Notes: generated by a model from the sequence alone, not told the origin. Numbered from the stretch's first letter, positions 8,138 to 16,385 are shown. The stretch is 22,455 nt of DNA from a bacterium (GCA_027438535.1 DAIAMA010000001.1:1-22455), one strand, 5' to 3'. Made by a program: numbers and translations.

Positions 8138-9320
8138 CCTGGAACAAAAGCTCGACCAGTTGCAAAAAGAAATGGAAAGTCTGAAAAAACAGTTGGCCGA
8201 GGAAAAAGCCACCCGCAACCAGCAAGTGGCCGCCGTGCAATCCGCGGTGCAAACCACTCAAGCCGAAGCCTCCGCCACCACCATCGGCGGCTATGGCGAA
8301 GCGGTATACAACAATTACCGCGACGGTTCGGTGAAAGATCAAGCCGACCTCAAGCGCTTCGTCTTATTTTTCGGCCATCGCTTCAACGACAAGCTGCGCT
8401 TTTATTCCGAGATGGAAGTCGAGCACGCGCTGGTGGAAAGCGGCCAGGGCGAGCTGGCGATGGAGCAAGCCTACCTCGAATACACGCTGAATCCCGCCGT
8501 GAATCTGCGCGCGGGCCTCATGCTCATGCCGCTCGGCTTTCTCAACGAAGTCCACGAACCGCCGACTTTTTACGGTGTGGAGCGCAACGAGGTGGAGTCG
8601 CGCATTATTCCCGCCACCTGGCGCGAAATGGGCGTCGGCCTGCAAGGGCAGCTAGCGGACGGTTTGGAATACAACGCCGGTATCGCCTCCAGCCTGGATG
8701 CGAGCAAATTCGAAAACGCGGGCAGCGGCATACGCGGCATGCGCTCGGAGGGCTTCAAGGCCGCCGCCAACGATTTGGCCTTGTTCGCCGGCCTCAATTA
8801 TCGCCAGCCCGGCTGGCTGGTGGGCACCGGCATATTCAGCGGCAACACCGCTCAGAACGGCGTCGGCGCCACGCCCAGCAGCGCGCTGCAAGGCAAGGGC
8901 GCGCATCTCACGCTGTGGGATGTGCACGGCAAGCTCAGCCTCGGCGATCTCGACCTGCAAGCGCTATACGCGCGCGGCAGCTTGGGCGACACGCTCGCCA
9001 TCAACCAAGCCGCCGGGCTCGCACCGGGTTCGAACAAGGCTGCGCCGCAATCCCTCTGGGGCTGGTATGGCCAGGCCGCCTACGCGATCTGGAAAAAAGA
9101 CGAGATGCGGCTCTCGCCTTTCGTGCGCTATGAGCGCTACAACACCCAGGCCAAGGTGGATAGCGCTTACACCCAAGATCCGCTGAACGATGAAACCGTC
9201 GTCACCGCGGGCGTCAATTTCAACGTGAGCCGCGATGTCGTGCTCAAAGCCGATTGGCAAAACTACAAGCAAGACAACCGCAAAGACCGCTTCAATCTCG
9301 GCGTGGGCTATATGTTCTAG
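8052..9320 (+). CDS. Outer-membrane porin with N-terminal coiled coil
   Basis: A 422-residue protein with a signal peptide (cleavage after AQA, residue 23). A heptad-rich coiled coil follows (about 28-70, LEQKLDQLQKEMESLKKQL), and then a beta-rich domain of alternating hydrophobic residues ending in Phe, the usual C-terminal signal for the BAM machinery. The layout resembles phosphate-selective (OprP/OprO-like) and related trimeric porins, where the coiled coil can trimerise or touch peptidoglycan. AAAGGAA precedes the ATG by about seven bases. It is the last gene after the FMN protein, apbE and the membrane protein, so it may admit the substrate of that redox module. Specificity cannot be read from the sequence. 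Confidence 0.85.
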   Translation: MHYPNFKPALLAALISLSFNAQAESSSASLEQKLDQLQKEMESLKKQLAEEKATRNQQVAAVQSAVQTTQAEASATTIGGYGEAVYNNYRDGSVKDQADLKRFVLFFGHRFNDKLRFYSEMEVEHALVESGQGELAMEQAYLEYTLNPAVNLRAGLMLMPLGFLNEVHEPPTFYGVERNEVESRIIPATWREMGVGLQGQLADGLEYNAGIASSLDASKFENAGSGIRGMRSEGFKAAANDLALFAGLNYRQPGWLVGTGIFSGNTAQNGVGATPSSALQGKGAHLTLWDVHGKLSLGDLDLQALYARGSLGDTLAINQAAGLAPGSNKAAPQSLWGWYGQAAYAIWKKDEMRLSPFVRYERYNTQAKVDSAYTQDPLNDETVVTAGVNFNVSRDVVLKADWQNYKQDNRKDRFNLGVGYMF

Positions 9321-9326
9321 ACAAGC

Positions 9327-9344
9327 GGGGGGCGTGCGCCCCCC
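9327..9344. terminator. GC-rich hairpin between the convergent porin and purU genes
   Basis: GGGGGGC and GCCCCCC form a perfect 7-bp stem with loop GTGC, starting seven bases after the porin stop and touching the purU stop codon. There is no T-run on either side, so it is a transcript-end hairpin or weak bidirectional terminator rather than a textbook one. Confidence 0.4.
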
Positions 9345-10193
9345 TAATCGAACACCACCGTCTTATTCGCATACACCAGCACCCGATTCTCGATATGCCA
9401 GCGCACGGCGCGCGATAATACGACCCGCTCCAGATCGGCGCCCTTTTGCATCAAATCCTCGATTTGATCGCGATGCGAGATGCGCGCCACGTCTTGCTCG
9501 ATGATAGGGCCATCGTCGGGATTCGGTGACATAGTGGCTGGTGGCGCCGATCAGCTTCACGCCGCGCTCGAATGCCCGGTGATAAGGCCGCGCCCCATGG
9601 AAGGCGGGCAAGAAAGAATGGTGGATATTAATGATGCGGTTCGGATAATGGCGGATGAATTCGGGCGACAGCACCTGCATGTAGCGCGCCAGCACGATGA
9701 AGTCGATATGATGATGGCGCAGCAGCGCGAGCTGGTCGCGTTCCGCCTCGTGCTTGCCCTTCGCTACCTCGACATGCTGGAAGGTAATGCCATAAGCCTG
9801 CGCTATCCAGCGCGTGTCGGCGTGGTTGCTGATAATCAGCGGAATATCGCAATGCAGCTCGTGTGCTTGATGGCGATAGAGCAAATCGGCCATGCAATGA
9901 TCGTATTTCGATACGAAAATCGCCATCTTCGGCCGGTAGCTTCCGAGCGCGAGCCGCCAGCGCATCTGAAATTTTTCGGCAATAGGCTTGAACGCCGGCT
10001 CGAACGCGGCGAGATCCAGGGTGAAATCCGCCAGATCCCACTCCACGCGCATCAGAAATAACTTCAACTCCGCATCCTGATGCTGATCGGCGTGTAGAAT
10101 ATTGGCGTTGTGCCGCAGCAAAAAATCGGCGATGCTCGCCACCAAGCCTTTTTGGTCGGGACAACTGATCAACAGCGTGGCGGTGTGTTTCAT
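9344..10193 (-). pseudogene. purU: Formyltetrahydrofolate deformylase, frameshifted
   Basis: PurU hydrolyses 10-formyl-THF to THF and formate, balancing the one-carbon pool. The N-terminus is an ACT-like regulatory domain (TATLLISCPDQKGLVASIADFLL). It is followed by the formyltransferase-type domain with NIHHSFLPAFHGARPYHRAF and [10 protein letters not shown]. The frame then breaks at 9518-9524. The conserved continuation [16 protein letters not shown] and the normal C-terminus ending [10 protein letters not shown] lie in another frame, ending at 9344. The first frame alone loses the Asp of the DxGPII motif, needed for catalysis in this fold. Total length (850 bases) fits a 280-residue PurU plus a small indel, for example two A's lost from a GAAAATCCC run. 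It is either a sequencing/assembly error or a recent mutation, since the remainder is well preserved. Confidence 0.85.
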
Positions 10194-10335
10194 TTAGCAC
10201 ATTCTTATATTCGATGTATTGTTTTTCATCTTATCACTTTAAGCGCGCAATCCGGATGCGGCTGCCCGAATAGGGTGCGCCAAATGGCTTGTTTAAATGC
10301 AAATTATCGCCCCATAAAAAAGTGTGAAATATTTC

Positions 10336-10364
10336 TTGCACGACCTCACCCAAGTTACTAGAAT
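10336..10364 (+). promoter_or_regulatory. Sigma70 promoter of nrdA
   Basis: TTGCAC (10336-10341), a 17-bp spacer and TAGAAT (10359-10364) give a good sigma70 promoter with a start near 10371, about 98 bases before the nrdA ATG. The -10 lies inside the first NrdR box. Confidence 0.65.
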
Positions 10365-10370
10365 TAGTTT
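10355..10370 (+). promoter_or_regulatory. NrdR box 1 (degenerate)
   Basis: The 16-mer TTACTAGAATTAGTTT holds the palindromic arms ACTA/TAGT of the NrdR site ACACWATATATWGTGT; 9 of the 12 central positions agree. It covers the -10 box and lies 32 bp before box 2, the spacing usual for paired NrdR sites. Confidence 0.55.
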
Positions 10371-10386
10371 CCAACCTACCTGACGG

Positions 10387-10402
10387 ACACAACATATTGT
10401 GG
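10387..10402 (+). promoter_or_regulatory. NrdR box 2
   Basis: ACACAACATATTGTGG matches the NrdR consensus ACACWATATATWGTGT at all but two positions. NrdR is the nucleotide-sensing repressor of ribonucleotide reductase genes. Located just downstream of the predicted start point, the pair would allow cooperative repression. Confidence 0.8.
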
Positions 10403-10468
10403 TTTTTGGGTTGGGCTTTAACCCCGTCATTTGGCTCAATAAATCGATAAAAACGGGAGATACACTCG

Positions 10469-13400
10469 ATGCACATCGCCACCAGCGCTAACGAATCCAC
10501 CAACCCGGTGCAGTCGCTCGACTACACTGCGACATCCGCCAGCCTCGAAACACGCTACCCCGAACATAAAGTCATCCGCCGCAACGGCAGCGTGGTGCTG
10601 TTCGAGCCGTCCAAGATTTCGATTGCGATGACCAAAGCCTTCATCGCGGTGAACGGCGGGCAAGCCGCGGCGTCGGCGCGCATTCGCGAGGTGGTCGAGC
10701 GCATGACGGAAGCGGTGGTCAGCGCGTTGATCCGGCGCCAGCCCAACGGCGGCACCTTTCATATCGAAGACATTCAAGACCAAGTCGAGCTGGCGCTGAT
10801 GCGTTCCGGCGAGCACGACGTCGCGCGCTCCTATGTGCTGTACCGCGAACAGCGCACCCAAGAACGCGCCAAACAGAAACAAACCCAGGGGCAGAGCGAG
10901 CACACGATCCGGGTCACCGAAAACGGCGTGCCCCGCGCGCTCGATCTGGCCAAGCTCAAAACGCTGATCGACGAAGCCTGCGCCGATTTAGGCCCGGCGG
11001 TCACCAGCGCGCCGATTCTGGAAGCCACGCTGCGCGATTTATACGACGGCGTACCGATGGACGAAGTGCGCAAGTGCACCATTCTCGCCGCGCGCAGCCT
11101 GCTCGAAAAAGAACCCGCCTATTCCCAAGTCACCGCGCGGCTGTTGCTCAACACAATCCGCCTCGAAGTGCTGGGCGAAGAAGTGCTACAAGCCGATATG
11201 GCGACGCGCTATGCTGATTATTTCCCGCGCTTCGTCAAACAAGGCATCGATGCCGAGCTATTGGATCCGCGTCTGGCGCAATTCGATCTGGAAGTATTGG
11301 GCAAGTCGATAGACGCCGCGCGCGATCAGCAATTCGGCTACCTTGGCCTGCAAACGCTGTACGACCGTTATTTTCTGCATATCGAAGAACGCCGCATCGA
11401 GCTGCCGCAAGCCTTCTTCATGCGCGTGGCGATGGGCTTGGCGATCAACGAAATCCACCGCGAAGCGCGCGCCATCGAGTTCTACAACGTACTCTCGCGC
11501 TTCGACTTCATGAGCTCGACGCCGACCTTGTTCAACGCCGGCACTCTGCATAGCCAGCTTTCCAGCTGCTACCTCACCACCGTATCCGACGATTTGGACG
11601 GCATCTACCAAGCCATCAAAGAAAACGCCATGCTGCAAAAATTCGCCGGCGGCCTGGGCAACGACTGGACCCCGGTGCGCGCCTTGGGCAGCCACATCAA
11701 AGGCACCAACGGCAAATCGCAGGGCGTGATTCCGTTCCTGAAAGTGGTGAACGACACCGCCGTGGCCGTGAACCAATGTTTCGCCCCGGAAACCCCGGTG
11801 TTTACGGCCGACGGCATCAAGCCGATCCGCGACATCCGCCCCGGTGACGTGGTGCTCGGGCAACGCGGCGAGTACCGCGAAGTGCTAAAGCACATGACTT
11901 ACAACCAAACCGATCGGATGGTCGAACTCGACATCAAGCACGCGATTTTCCCGCTACGGGTCACGGCCGGGCATCCCCTCTGGTCGATTCGCCAGGTACC
12001 CATGGAGCAAGGCGTCGAGCGCACCATGGAATGGCTGGAGAAGGCCAAAGTGCGCGCCGAATGGACGGACGCCGGCAAACTCCGGCGCGGCGACTATGTG
12101 GCGCAAGTCATCCCGACCGAGGTTTTGCCGGTAGCTGGCTTCACCGAAGAAGATGCGCGCCTCTATGGCATTTTGCTGGGCGATGGCCACCTCGCCGGCG
12201 ACGGTAGTGAATGGGGCGTTTCGGGCAACCCCGCCAAGGATGAACACATGCAATTCGTGCGTGACTATCTCGAAGCGCGCGGCATTCATTATTGGGAAAG
12301 CCAGCGCAACGAACACTATAGCCAGATCAAGTGGGCCACCGGGCGCGGCGTTGCGCGCGAAGGCAGCAGCGGCCGCTTCGTCGGCGCCGGCGCGGCCACC
12401 TTGCCCTTCATCCGCGAGGATTTATACGACGCCGAAGGCAACAAGCGCATTGCGCGCCGTTACCGCCACCTGCCGCGCCAACAAACGCTCGCGCTGATCC
12501 ATGGCTTGCTGGAAACCGACGGCGGAGTGAGCCGCGGCAAGGAAATTTATTTCACCAATACCTCTTATGCGCTGATCGAGGGCTTGCGCTACCAGCTTCT
12601 GCGCTTGGGCGTGCCCTGCGCCGGCCAGTATCGCGAACGCGCGCAGGACCATACCGGCACGCGCAGCGACGGCAGCGATATCCACTTCAACGGCATCACC
12701 AAGGCCTACGATCTCCGCATCCCGGCGGTGCCCGAGGTGGCGCGCTTGGTGCATGCCCGGCCGCTCACCAAACACAACTGGCTCACCTGGAACGGCTGCG
12801 TATTCAGCCGGGTGCGCGCATGCCGCGACATCGCGCCGGTGCCCTTCGTGTTCGATCTGAAAGTCGAAGGCGACGCAAGCTATATGACCAGCGCCGCGCT
12901 GGCGCACAACGGCGGCAAGCGCAAAGGCGCGGTGTGCGCCTATCTCGAAACCTGGCACTTGGATATCGAAGAATTCCTGGAGCTGCGCAAGAACACCGGC
13001 GACGACCGCCGCCGCACGCACGACATGAACACCGCGAACTGGATTCCCGATCTGTTCATGAAGCGCGTGATGGAAAACGGCGAGTGGACGCTGTTCTCGC
13101 CCAACGAAGTGCCCGACCTGCACGACAAATTCGGCAAGGCCTTCGAGCGCGCCTATGTGGCCTATGAAGAAAAAGCCGCGCGCGGCGAAATGAAAGTGTT
13201 CAAGAAAACCTCCGCCACCCAAATGTGGCGCAAGATGCTATCGATGCTGTTCGAGACCGGGCATCCCTGGATCACCTTCAAAGACCCGTGCAACATCCGC
13301 AGCCCGCAGCAGCACGTGGGCGTGGTGCACAGCTCCAATCTTTGCACCGAGATCACGCTCAACACCAACGACCAAGAAATCGCCGTGTGTAATCTGGGCT

Positions 13401-14509
13401 CGGTGAATTTGGTGAATCACCTTACGGACGGCCAACTCGACCACGAGAAGCTGAAAATCACCGTGCGCACCGCGATGCGCATGCTGGATAACGTGATCGA
13501 CGTCAACTATTACTCGGTGCCCAAAGCGCGCACCTCTAACCTCAAGCATCGTCCGGTGGGCTTGGGCATCATGGGTTTCCAGGATTGCCTATACGAACTG
13601 CGCGTTCCTTATGCTTCTGAGCAAGCGGTGGAATTCGCCGACCGCGCCATGGAAGCGGTGACCTACTACGCCTACCAAGCCTCGACCGAGATGGCCGAAG
13701 AGCGCGGCCGTTATAGCAGCTTCGAAGGCTCGCTGTGGGATCGCGGTATCCTGCCCCACGATTCCATCAAGCTCTTGGGCGACGAGCGCGGCGGCTATTT
13801 GGAATACAACGATTCCGTCACCCTGGATTGGGACGGCCTGCGTGCGCGCATCAAACAAGTCGGCATACGCAACTCCAATTGCATCGCGATTGCGCCCACC
13901 GCCACCATCGCCAACATCGTCGGTGTATCGGCCTCGATCGAGCCCACCTATCAAAACATCTATGTGAAATCCAACCTCTCGGGTGAATTCACCGTCGCCA
14001 ACAAATATCTGGTGGCCGACCTGAAAGCGCTCAATATGTGGGACGAAGTGATGGTGGCCGACCTCAAATACTTCGACGGCTCGCTCGCGAAAATCGACCG
14101 CGTGCCGGCGGAGTTGCGCAGCCTCTACGCCACCGCCTTCGAAGTCGAACCGAAGTGGCTGGTGGAAGCCGCCGCGCGCCGCCAGAAGTGGATCGACCAA
14201 GCGCAATCGCTCAACATCTACATGGCTGGCGCCTCCGGTAAGAAACTGGACGAGACCTACAAACTCGCTTGGTTGCGCGGCCTCAAAACCACCTACTATC
14301 TGCGCACCCTGGGCGCGACCAGCGCCGAGAAATCCACCGGCAAGGGCGGCGAGTTGAACTCGGTGCCCACGCATGGTGGCCAAATGGGTGACGGCGCAGT
14401 CGCGGCGGGCGCGCCCATGATGTCTTCCGGGATGTCGTCGTCCGACACCCCCGCCACCGAAGTGAAATTCTGCTCGCTGGACGACCCGACCTGTGAGTCG
14501 TGCCAGTAA
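10469..14509 (+). CDS. nrdA: Class Ia ribonucleotide reductase large subunit, intein-interrupted
   Basis: NrdA reduces ribonucleotides to deoxyribonucleotides using a radical delivered by NrdB. The precursor is 1346 residues; removing the 378-residue intein leaves 968, normal for the Pseudomonas/beta type. The N-terminus has two ATP-cones (about 30-130 starting VIRRNGSVVLFEPSKI, and about 145-240). Active-site residues in precursor numbering are C367 (SSCYL), N957/C959/E961 (NLCTEI) and C974 (AVCNLGS), with the radical-path tyrosines in TTYYLRTLGAT. The C-terminal tail CSLDDPTCESCQ carries the redox CxxC. The intein sits between Q436 and G815, in the highly conserved NQ/GGKRKGAVCAYLETWH segment. 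nrdB follows 128 bases later. Two NrdR boxes lie upstream. GGGAGA stands eight bases before the ATG. Confidence 0.96.
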   Translation: MHIATSANESTNPVQSLDYTATSASLETRYPEHKVIRRNGSVVLFEPSKISIAMTKAFIAVNGGQAAASARIREVVERMTEAVVSALIRRQPNGGTFHIEDIQDQVELALMRSGEHDVARSYVLYREQRTQERAKQKQTQGQSEHTIRVTENGVPRALDLAKLKTLIDEACADLGPAVTSAPILEATLRDLYDGVPMDEVRKCTILAARSLLEKEPAYSQVTARLLLNTIRLEVLGEEVLQADMATRYADYFPRFVKQGIDAELLDPRLAQFDLEVLGKSIDAARDQQFGYLGLQTLYDRYFLHIEERRIELPQAFFMRVAMGLAINEIHREARAIEFYNVLSRFDFMSSTPTLFNAGTLHSQLSSCYLTTVSDDLDGIYQAIKENAMLQKFAGGLGNDWTPVRALGSHIKGTNGKSQGVIPFLKVVNDTAVAVNQCFAPETPVFTADGIKPIRDIRPGDVVLGQRGEYREVLKHMTYNQTDRMVELDIKHAIFPLRVTAGHPLWSIRQVPMEQGVERTMEWLEKAKVRAEWTDAGKLRRGDYVAQVIPTEVLPVAGFTEEDARLYGILLGDGHLAGDGSEWGVSGNPAKDEHMQFVRDYLEARGIHYWESQRNEHYSQIKWATGRGVAREGSSGRFVGAGAATLPFIREDLYDAEGNKRIARRYRHLPRQQTLALIHGLLETDGGVSRGKEIYFTNTSYALIEGLRYQLLRLGVPCAGQYRERAQDHTGTRSDGSDIHFNGITKAYDLRIPAVPEVARLVHARPLTKHNWLTWNGCVFSRVRACRDIAPVPFVFDLKVEGDASYMTSAALAHNGGKRKGAVCAYLETWHLDIEEFLELRKNTGDDRRRTHDMNTANWIPDLFMKRVMENGEWTLFSPNEVPDLHDKFGKAFERAYVAYEEKAARGEMKVFKKTSATQMWRKMLSMLFETGHPWITFKDPCNIRSPQQHVGVVHSSNLCTEITLNTNDQEIAVCNLGSVNLVNHLTDGQLDHEKLKITVRTAMRMLDNVIDVNYYSVPKARTSNLKHRPVGLGIMGFQDCLYELRVPYASEQAVEFADRAMEAVTYYAYQASTEMAEERGRYSSFEGSLWDRGILPHDSIKLLGDERGGYLEYNDSVTLDWDGLRARIKQVGIRNSNCIAIAPTATIANIVGVSASIEPTYQNIYVKSNLSGEFTVANKYLVADLKALNMWDEVMVADLKYFDGSLAKIDRVPAELRSLYATAFEVEPKWLVEAAARRQKWIDQAQSLNIYMAGASGKKLDETYKLAWLRGLKTTYYLRTLGATSAEKSTGKGGELNSVPTHGGQMGDGAVAAGAPMMSSGMSSSDTPATEVKFCSLDDPTCESCQ
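11777..12910 (+). mobile_element. Intein in NrdA with LAGLIDADG homing endonuclease
   Basis: In-frame 378-residue insert (NrdA residues 437-814). Intein block A is CFAPETPVFTADGIKPI with C1. Block B is VTAGHPLW (T63, H66), and block F starts FDLKVEGDASYM. Block G ends ALAHN, giving H377 and N378. The endonuclease of the DOD type is present with both motifs, LYGILLGDGHL (129-139, acidic D136) and LIHGLLETDGG (240-250, acidic D248), so it could still be mobile. The next residue in the host is Gly (GGKRKG), not the Cys/Ser/Thr that normally receives the N-extein. Cys1, His377 and Asn378 would allow both cleavages, but ligation would need another route. Boundaries follow from the continuous NrdA sequence on both sides. 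Confidence 0.93.
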
Positions 14510-14541
14510 AACGCACGCTCCTTCCCCTTCATCCCCAAACT

Positions 14542-14576
14542 CCCTCTCCCCCAGGGGGAGAGGGCCGGGGAGAGGG
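14542..14576. repeat. Dispersed palindromic repeat, copy 1
   Basis: CCCTCTCCC and GGGAGAGGG form a 9-bp stem around CCAGG (the pairing extends to 11 bp with a one-base centre), followed by CCGGGGAGAGGG. The same element recurs at 20701-20761. It is the REP-like intergenic repeat common in proteobacterial genomes. Here it lies in the nrdA-nrdB gap and may stabilise or attenuate the transcript. Confidence 0.8.
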
Positions 14577-14587
14577 AAAATAATCAA

Positions 14588-14602
14588 GCGGCTTTAAGCC
14601 GC
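14588..14602. repeat. Hairpin between nrdA and nrdB
   Basis: GCGGCTTTAAGCCGC is a perfect inverted repeat (stem GCGGC/GCCGC, loop TTTAA) 22 bases before the nrdB ribosome site. It may affect nrdB expression; no T-run follows, so it is not an obvious terminator. Confidence 0.5.
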
Positions 14603-14637
14603 ACCCATAGAATGTTTTAAGCCGAGGAGATCGCACC

Positions 14638-15759
14638 ATGCTGAATTTTGAAGAAGACATCTCTCCCACCCCGCAACCGTTTCGCGCCCATGCGCCCGCG
14701 CCGTCCATGCCCGCCGCCGACATCGACGAAGCCGCCAAATCGCGCCGCGTGCGTGTCGAAGACAAACGCATCATCAACGGCAGCGCCGACGTCAATCAAC
14801 TCGTCCCCTTCAAATACAAATGGGCTTGGGAAAAATATCTCAACGGCTGCGCCAACCACTGGATGCCGCAAGAGATCAACATGAGCCGCGACATCGCCAC
14901 CTGGAAAGACCCGAACGGCCTCTCCGACGACGAGCGCCTGCTGGTCAAACGCAACCTCGGCTTCTTCGTCACCGCCGACAGTCTGGCCGCCAACAACATC
15001 GTGCTCGGCACCTATCGCCACATCACCGCGCCCGAGTGCCGCCAATACCTGCTGCGCCAAGCGTTCGAAGAAGCGATCCACACCCACGCCTACCAATACA
15101 TCGTGGAGAGCCTGGGCCTGGACGAAGGTGAAATCTTCAACGCCTATCACGAAGTGGAGAGCATCCGGAACAAAGACGAATTCCTCATGCCCTTCATCGA
15201 CATCCTCACCAACCCGGAATTCAAAACCGGCACGCCGGAAAACGACCAGAAGCTGCTGCGCAGCCTGATCGTGTTCGCCTGCATTATGGAAGGCTTGTTC
15301 TTCTATGTCGGCTTCGTGCAAATCTTGGCGCTGGGCCGGCAAAACAAAATGACCGGCGCCGCCGAGCAATACCAATACATCCTGCGCGACGAGTCCATGC
15401 ACTGCAACTTCGGCATCGACCTCATCAACCAGATCAAAATGGAAAACCCCCACCTGTGGACGCCGGAATTCCGCAAAGAAATCTCCGGCCTGATGCAAAA
15501 AGGCGTGGAACTGGAATACCGCTACGCCGAAGACACCATGCCGCGCGGCGTGCTCGGCCTCAACGCCGCACAGTTTAAAGAATACCTGCGCTTCATCGCC
15601 AACCGCCGCTGCCAACAGATCGGCCTGGACGAACTCTACGCGGGCGCGACCAATCCCTTTCCGTGGATGAGCGAGATGATGGACTTGAAGAAGGAGAAAA
15701 ATTTCTTCGAGACGCGGGTGACGGAGTATCAGACGGGTGGAGCTTTGAGCTGGGATTGA
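14638..15759 (+). CDS. nrdB: Class Ia ribonucleotide reductase small subunit
   Basis: A 373-residue di-iron protein that makes and stores the tyrosyl radical for NrdA. Iron ligands fit the family: D114 (TADSLAANN), E145 and H148 ([10 protein letters not shown]), a Glu in [12 protein letters not shown], and Glu and His in [13 protein letters not shown]. The radical tyrosine is Y152 in the same EAIHTHAY segment, so this is a standard Tyr-radical class I R2. The acidic/aromatic C-terminus (QTGGALSWD) would dock on NrdA. GAGGAGA lies seven bases before the ATG. It is co-directional with nrdA and probably co-transcribed under the NrdR-controlled promoter. Two hairpins occupy the gap between the genes. 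Confidence 0.97.
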   Translation: MLNFEEDISPTPQPFRAHAPAPSMPAADIDEAAKSRRVRVEDKRIINGSADVNQLVPFKYKWAWEKYLNGCANHWMPQEINMSRDIATWKDPNGLSDDERLLVKRNLGFFVTADSLAANNIVLGTYRHITAPECRQYLLRQAFEEAIHTHAYQYIVESLGLDEGEIFNAYHEVESIRNKDEFLMPFIDILTNPEFKTGTPENDQKLLRSLIVFACIMEGLFFYVGFVQILALGRQNKMTGAAEQYQYILRDESMHCNFGIDLINQIKMENPHLWTPEFRKEISGLMQKGVELEYRYAEDTMPRGVLGLNAAQFKEYLRFIANRRCQQIGLDELYAGATNPFPWMSEMMDLKKEKNFFETRVTEYQTGGALSWD

Positions 15760-15825
15760 TTTGTCAGATTGCGATTTTGTTTTGAATTAGGCGGCAACGT
15801 CCGAAGGGGTGAGAGGCCCCGCGCT

Positions 15826-16143
15826 CTTTAAGAAGTTGATGCTACCCACCAATCCAGCGCAGGCGAATGCTGCTGCGGAAAAACCCGCATTGCAGCTGCT
15901 CCGCTAGTCGGAGATTGCATTTCACGCCATCTAGTTCTTGGCGCGACGTGCCGTGTGTCTTTGTTGCAGGTCACCTATTTGCTCGAAGCTCGACGACTAG
16001 GTAAGCATGCAAAAAAGGAACTGGCCCGGAATGTAACTTGTGTACTGAAGCGCTTTGTTGCGAACCGCATGGGCTGATTGGAACTGCCGGCATGTGCCGG
16101 TATACGCAACAGGTAGTCATCATGAATGTCAAACTTCTTAAGG
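15826..16143 (+). ncRNA. Candidate retron-type non-coding RNA (msr-msd)
   Basis: The 362 bases between nrdB and the next ORF hold no convincing gene but several stems. CTTTAAGAAGTT (15826-15837) can pair with AACTTCTTAAGG (16132-16143): ten Watson-Crick pairs, a G-U and a final G-C, like the a1/a2 repeats of retrons. Inside lie a stem GCTGC-TGCGG/CCGCA-TT-GCAGC (15869-15896), a stem CTCCG/CGGAG (15899-15913), ACCTA..TAGGT (15973-16002) and a longer stem TGTTGCG/CGCAACA (16056-16062 with 16105-16111) enclosing CCGGC-ATGT-GCCGG (16087-16100). Order and position before a reverse transcriptase fit a retron. Against it: the span is long, a2 falls inside the small ORF, and no clear AGC branch site follows a1. 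Boundaries are tentative. Confidence 0.4.
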
Positions 16144-16385
16144 TACTCGAAGATCTATATGAAATTCGAGCCAACCTAGAGCGCAAGCGCTTCAGTACAG
16201 TTCAACGTAGGAGCATCGATCGCGTAATACGAGCAATTCAAGACATGTTATTAGCAGGCAATTCGCCGGTCAAACCGTGCGCAAGTTTTTGGCATTACGT
16301 GCGCGGTGCGATCAACGTTGGGTTGGTTGTGAAAGCATTTATTTGGATTACACGAATTATCCAATCGTTTACCGGAAGCGAGTGA
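16122..16385 (+). CDS. Small putative membrane protein encoded with the reverse transcriptase
   Basis: An 87-residue protein I do not recognise. Residues 1-48 are charged and probably helical (MNVKLLKVLEDLYEIRANLERKR). Residues about 58-83 are hydrophobic with scattered Arg/Lys (FWHYVRGAINVGLVVKAF), fitting a single membrane-spanning or amphipathic helix. The start at 16122 is preferred over an in-frame ATG at 16038 because AGGTAG lies just before it and the earlier stretch is Cys-rich and unlike a protein start. Its stop overlaps the GTG start of the reverse transcriptase (GTGA), so the two are translated together. Retrons often pair the RT with a toxic effector, some membrane-active; that role is inferred from context only. 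Confidence 0.6.
   Translation: MNVKLLKVLEDLYEIRANLERKRFSTVQRRSIDRVIRAIQDMLLAGNSPVKPCASFWHYVRGAINVGLVVKAFIWITRIIQSFTGSE

Noticed and set aside
10422..10457. CCCGT/ACGGG pairing in the nrdA leader that could mask the ribosome site
   Set aside because: Only five base pairs around a long AT-rich loop; too weak to call a regulatory element.
13589..14587. 332-codon minus-strand ORF
   Set aside because: Antisense shadow of the nrdA 3' region; composition is typical of shadow frames.
14617..15615. 332-codon minus-strand ORF over nrdB
   Set aside because: Antisense shadow of nrdB with no recognisable domain.
16038..16121. 28-residue N-terminal extension of the small retron-associated ORF
   Set aside because: Cys-rich, no ribosome site, and it lies within the predicted RNA stems.
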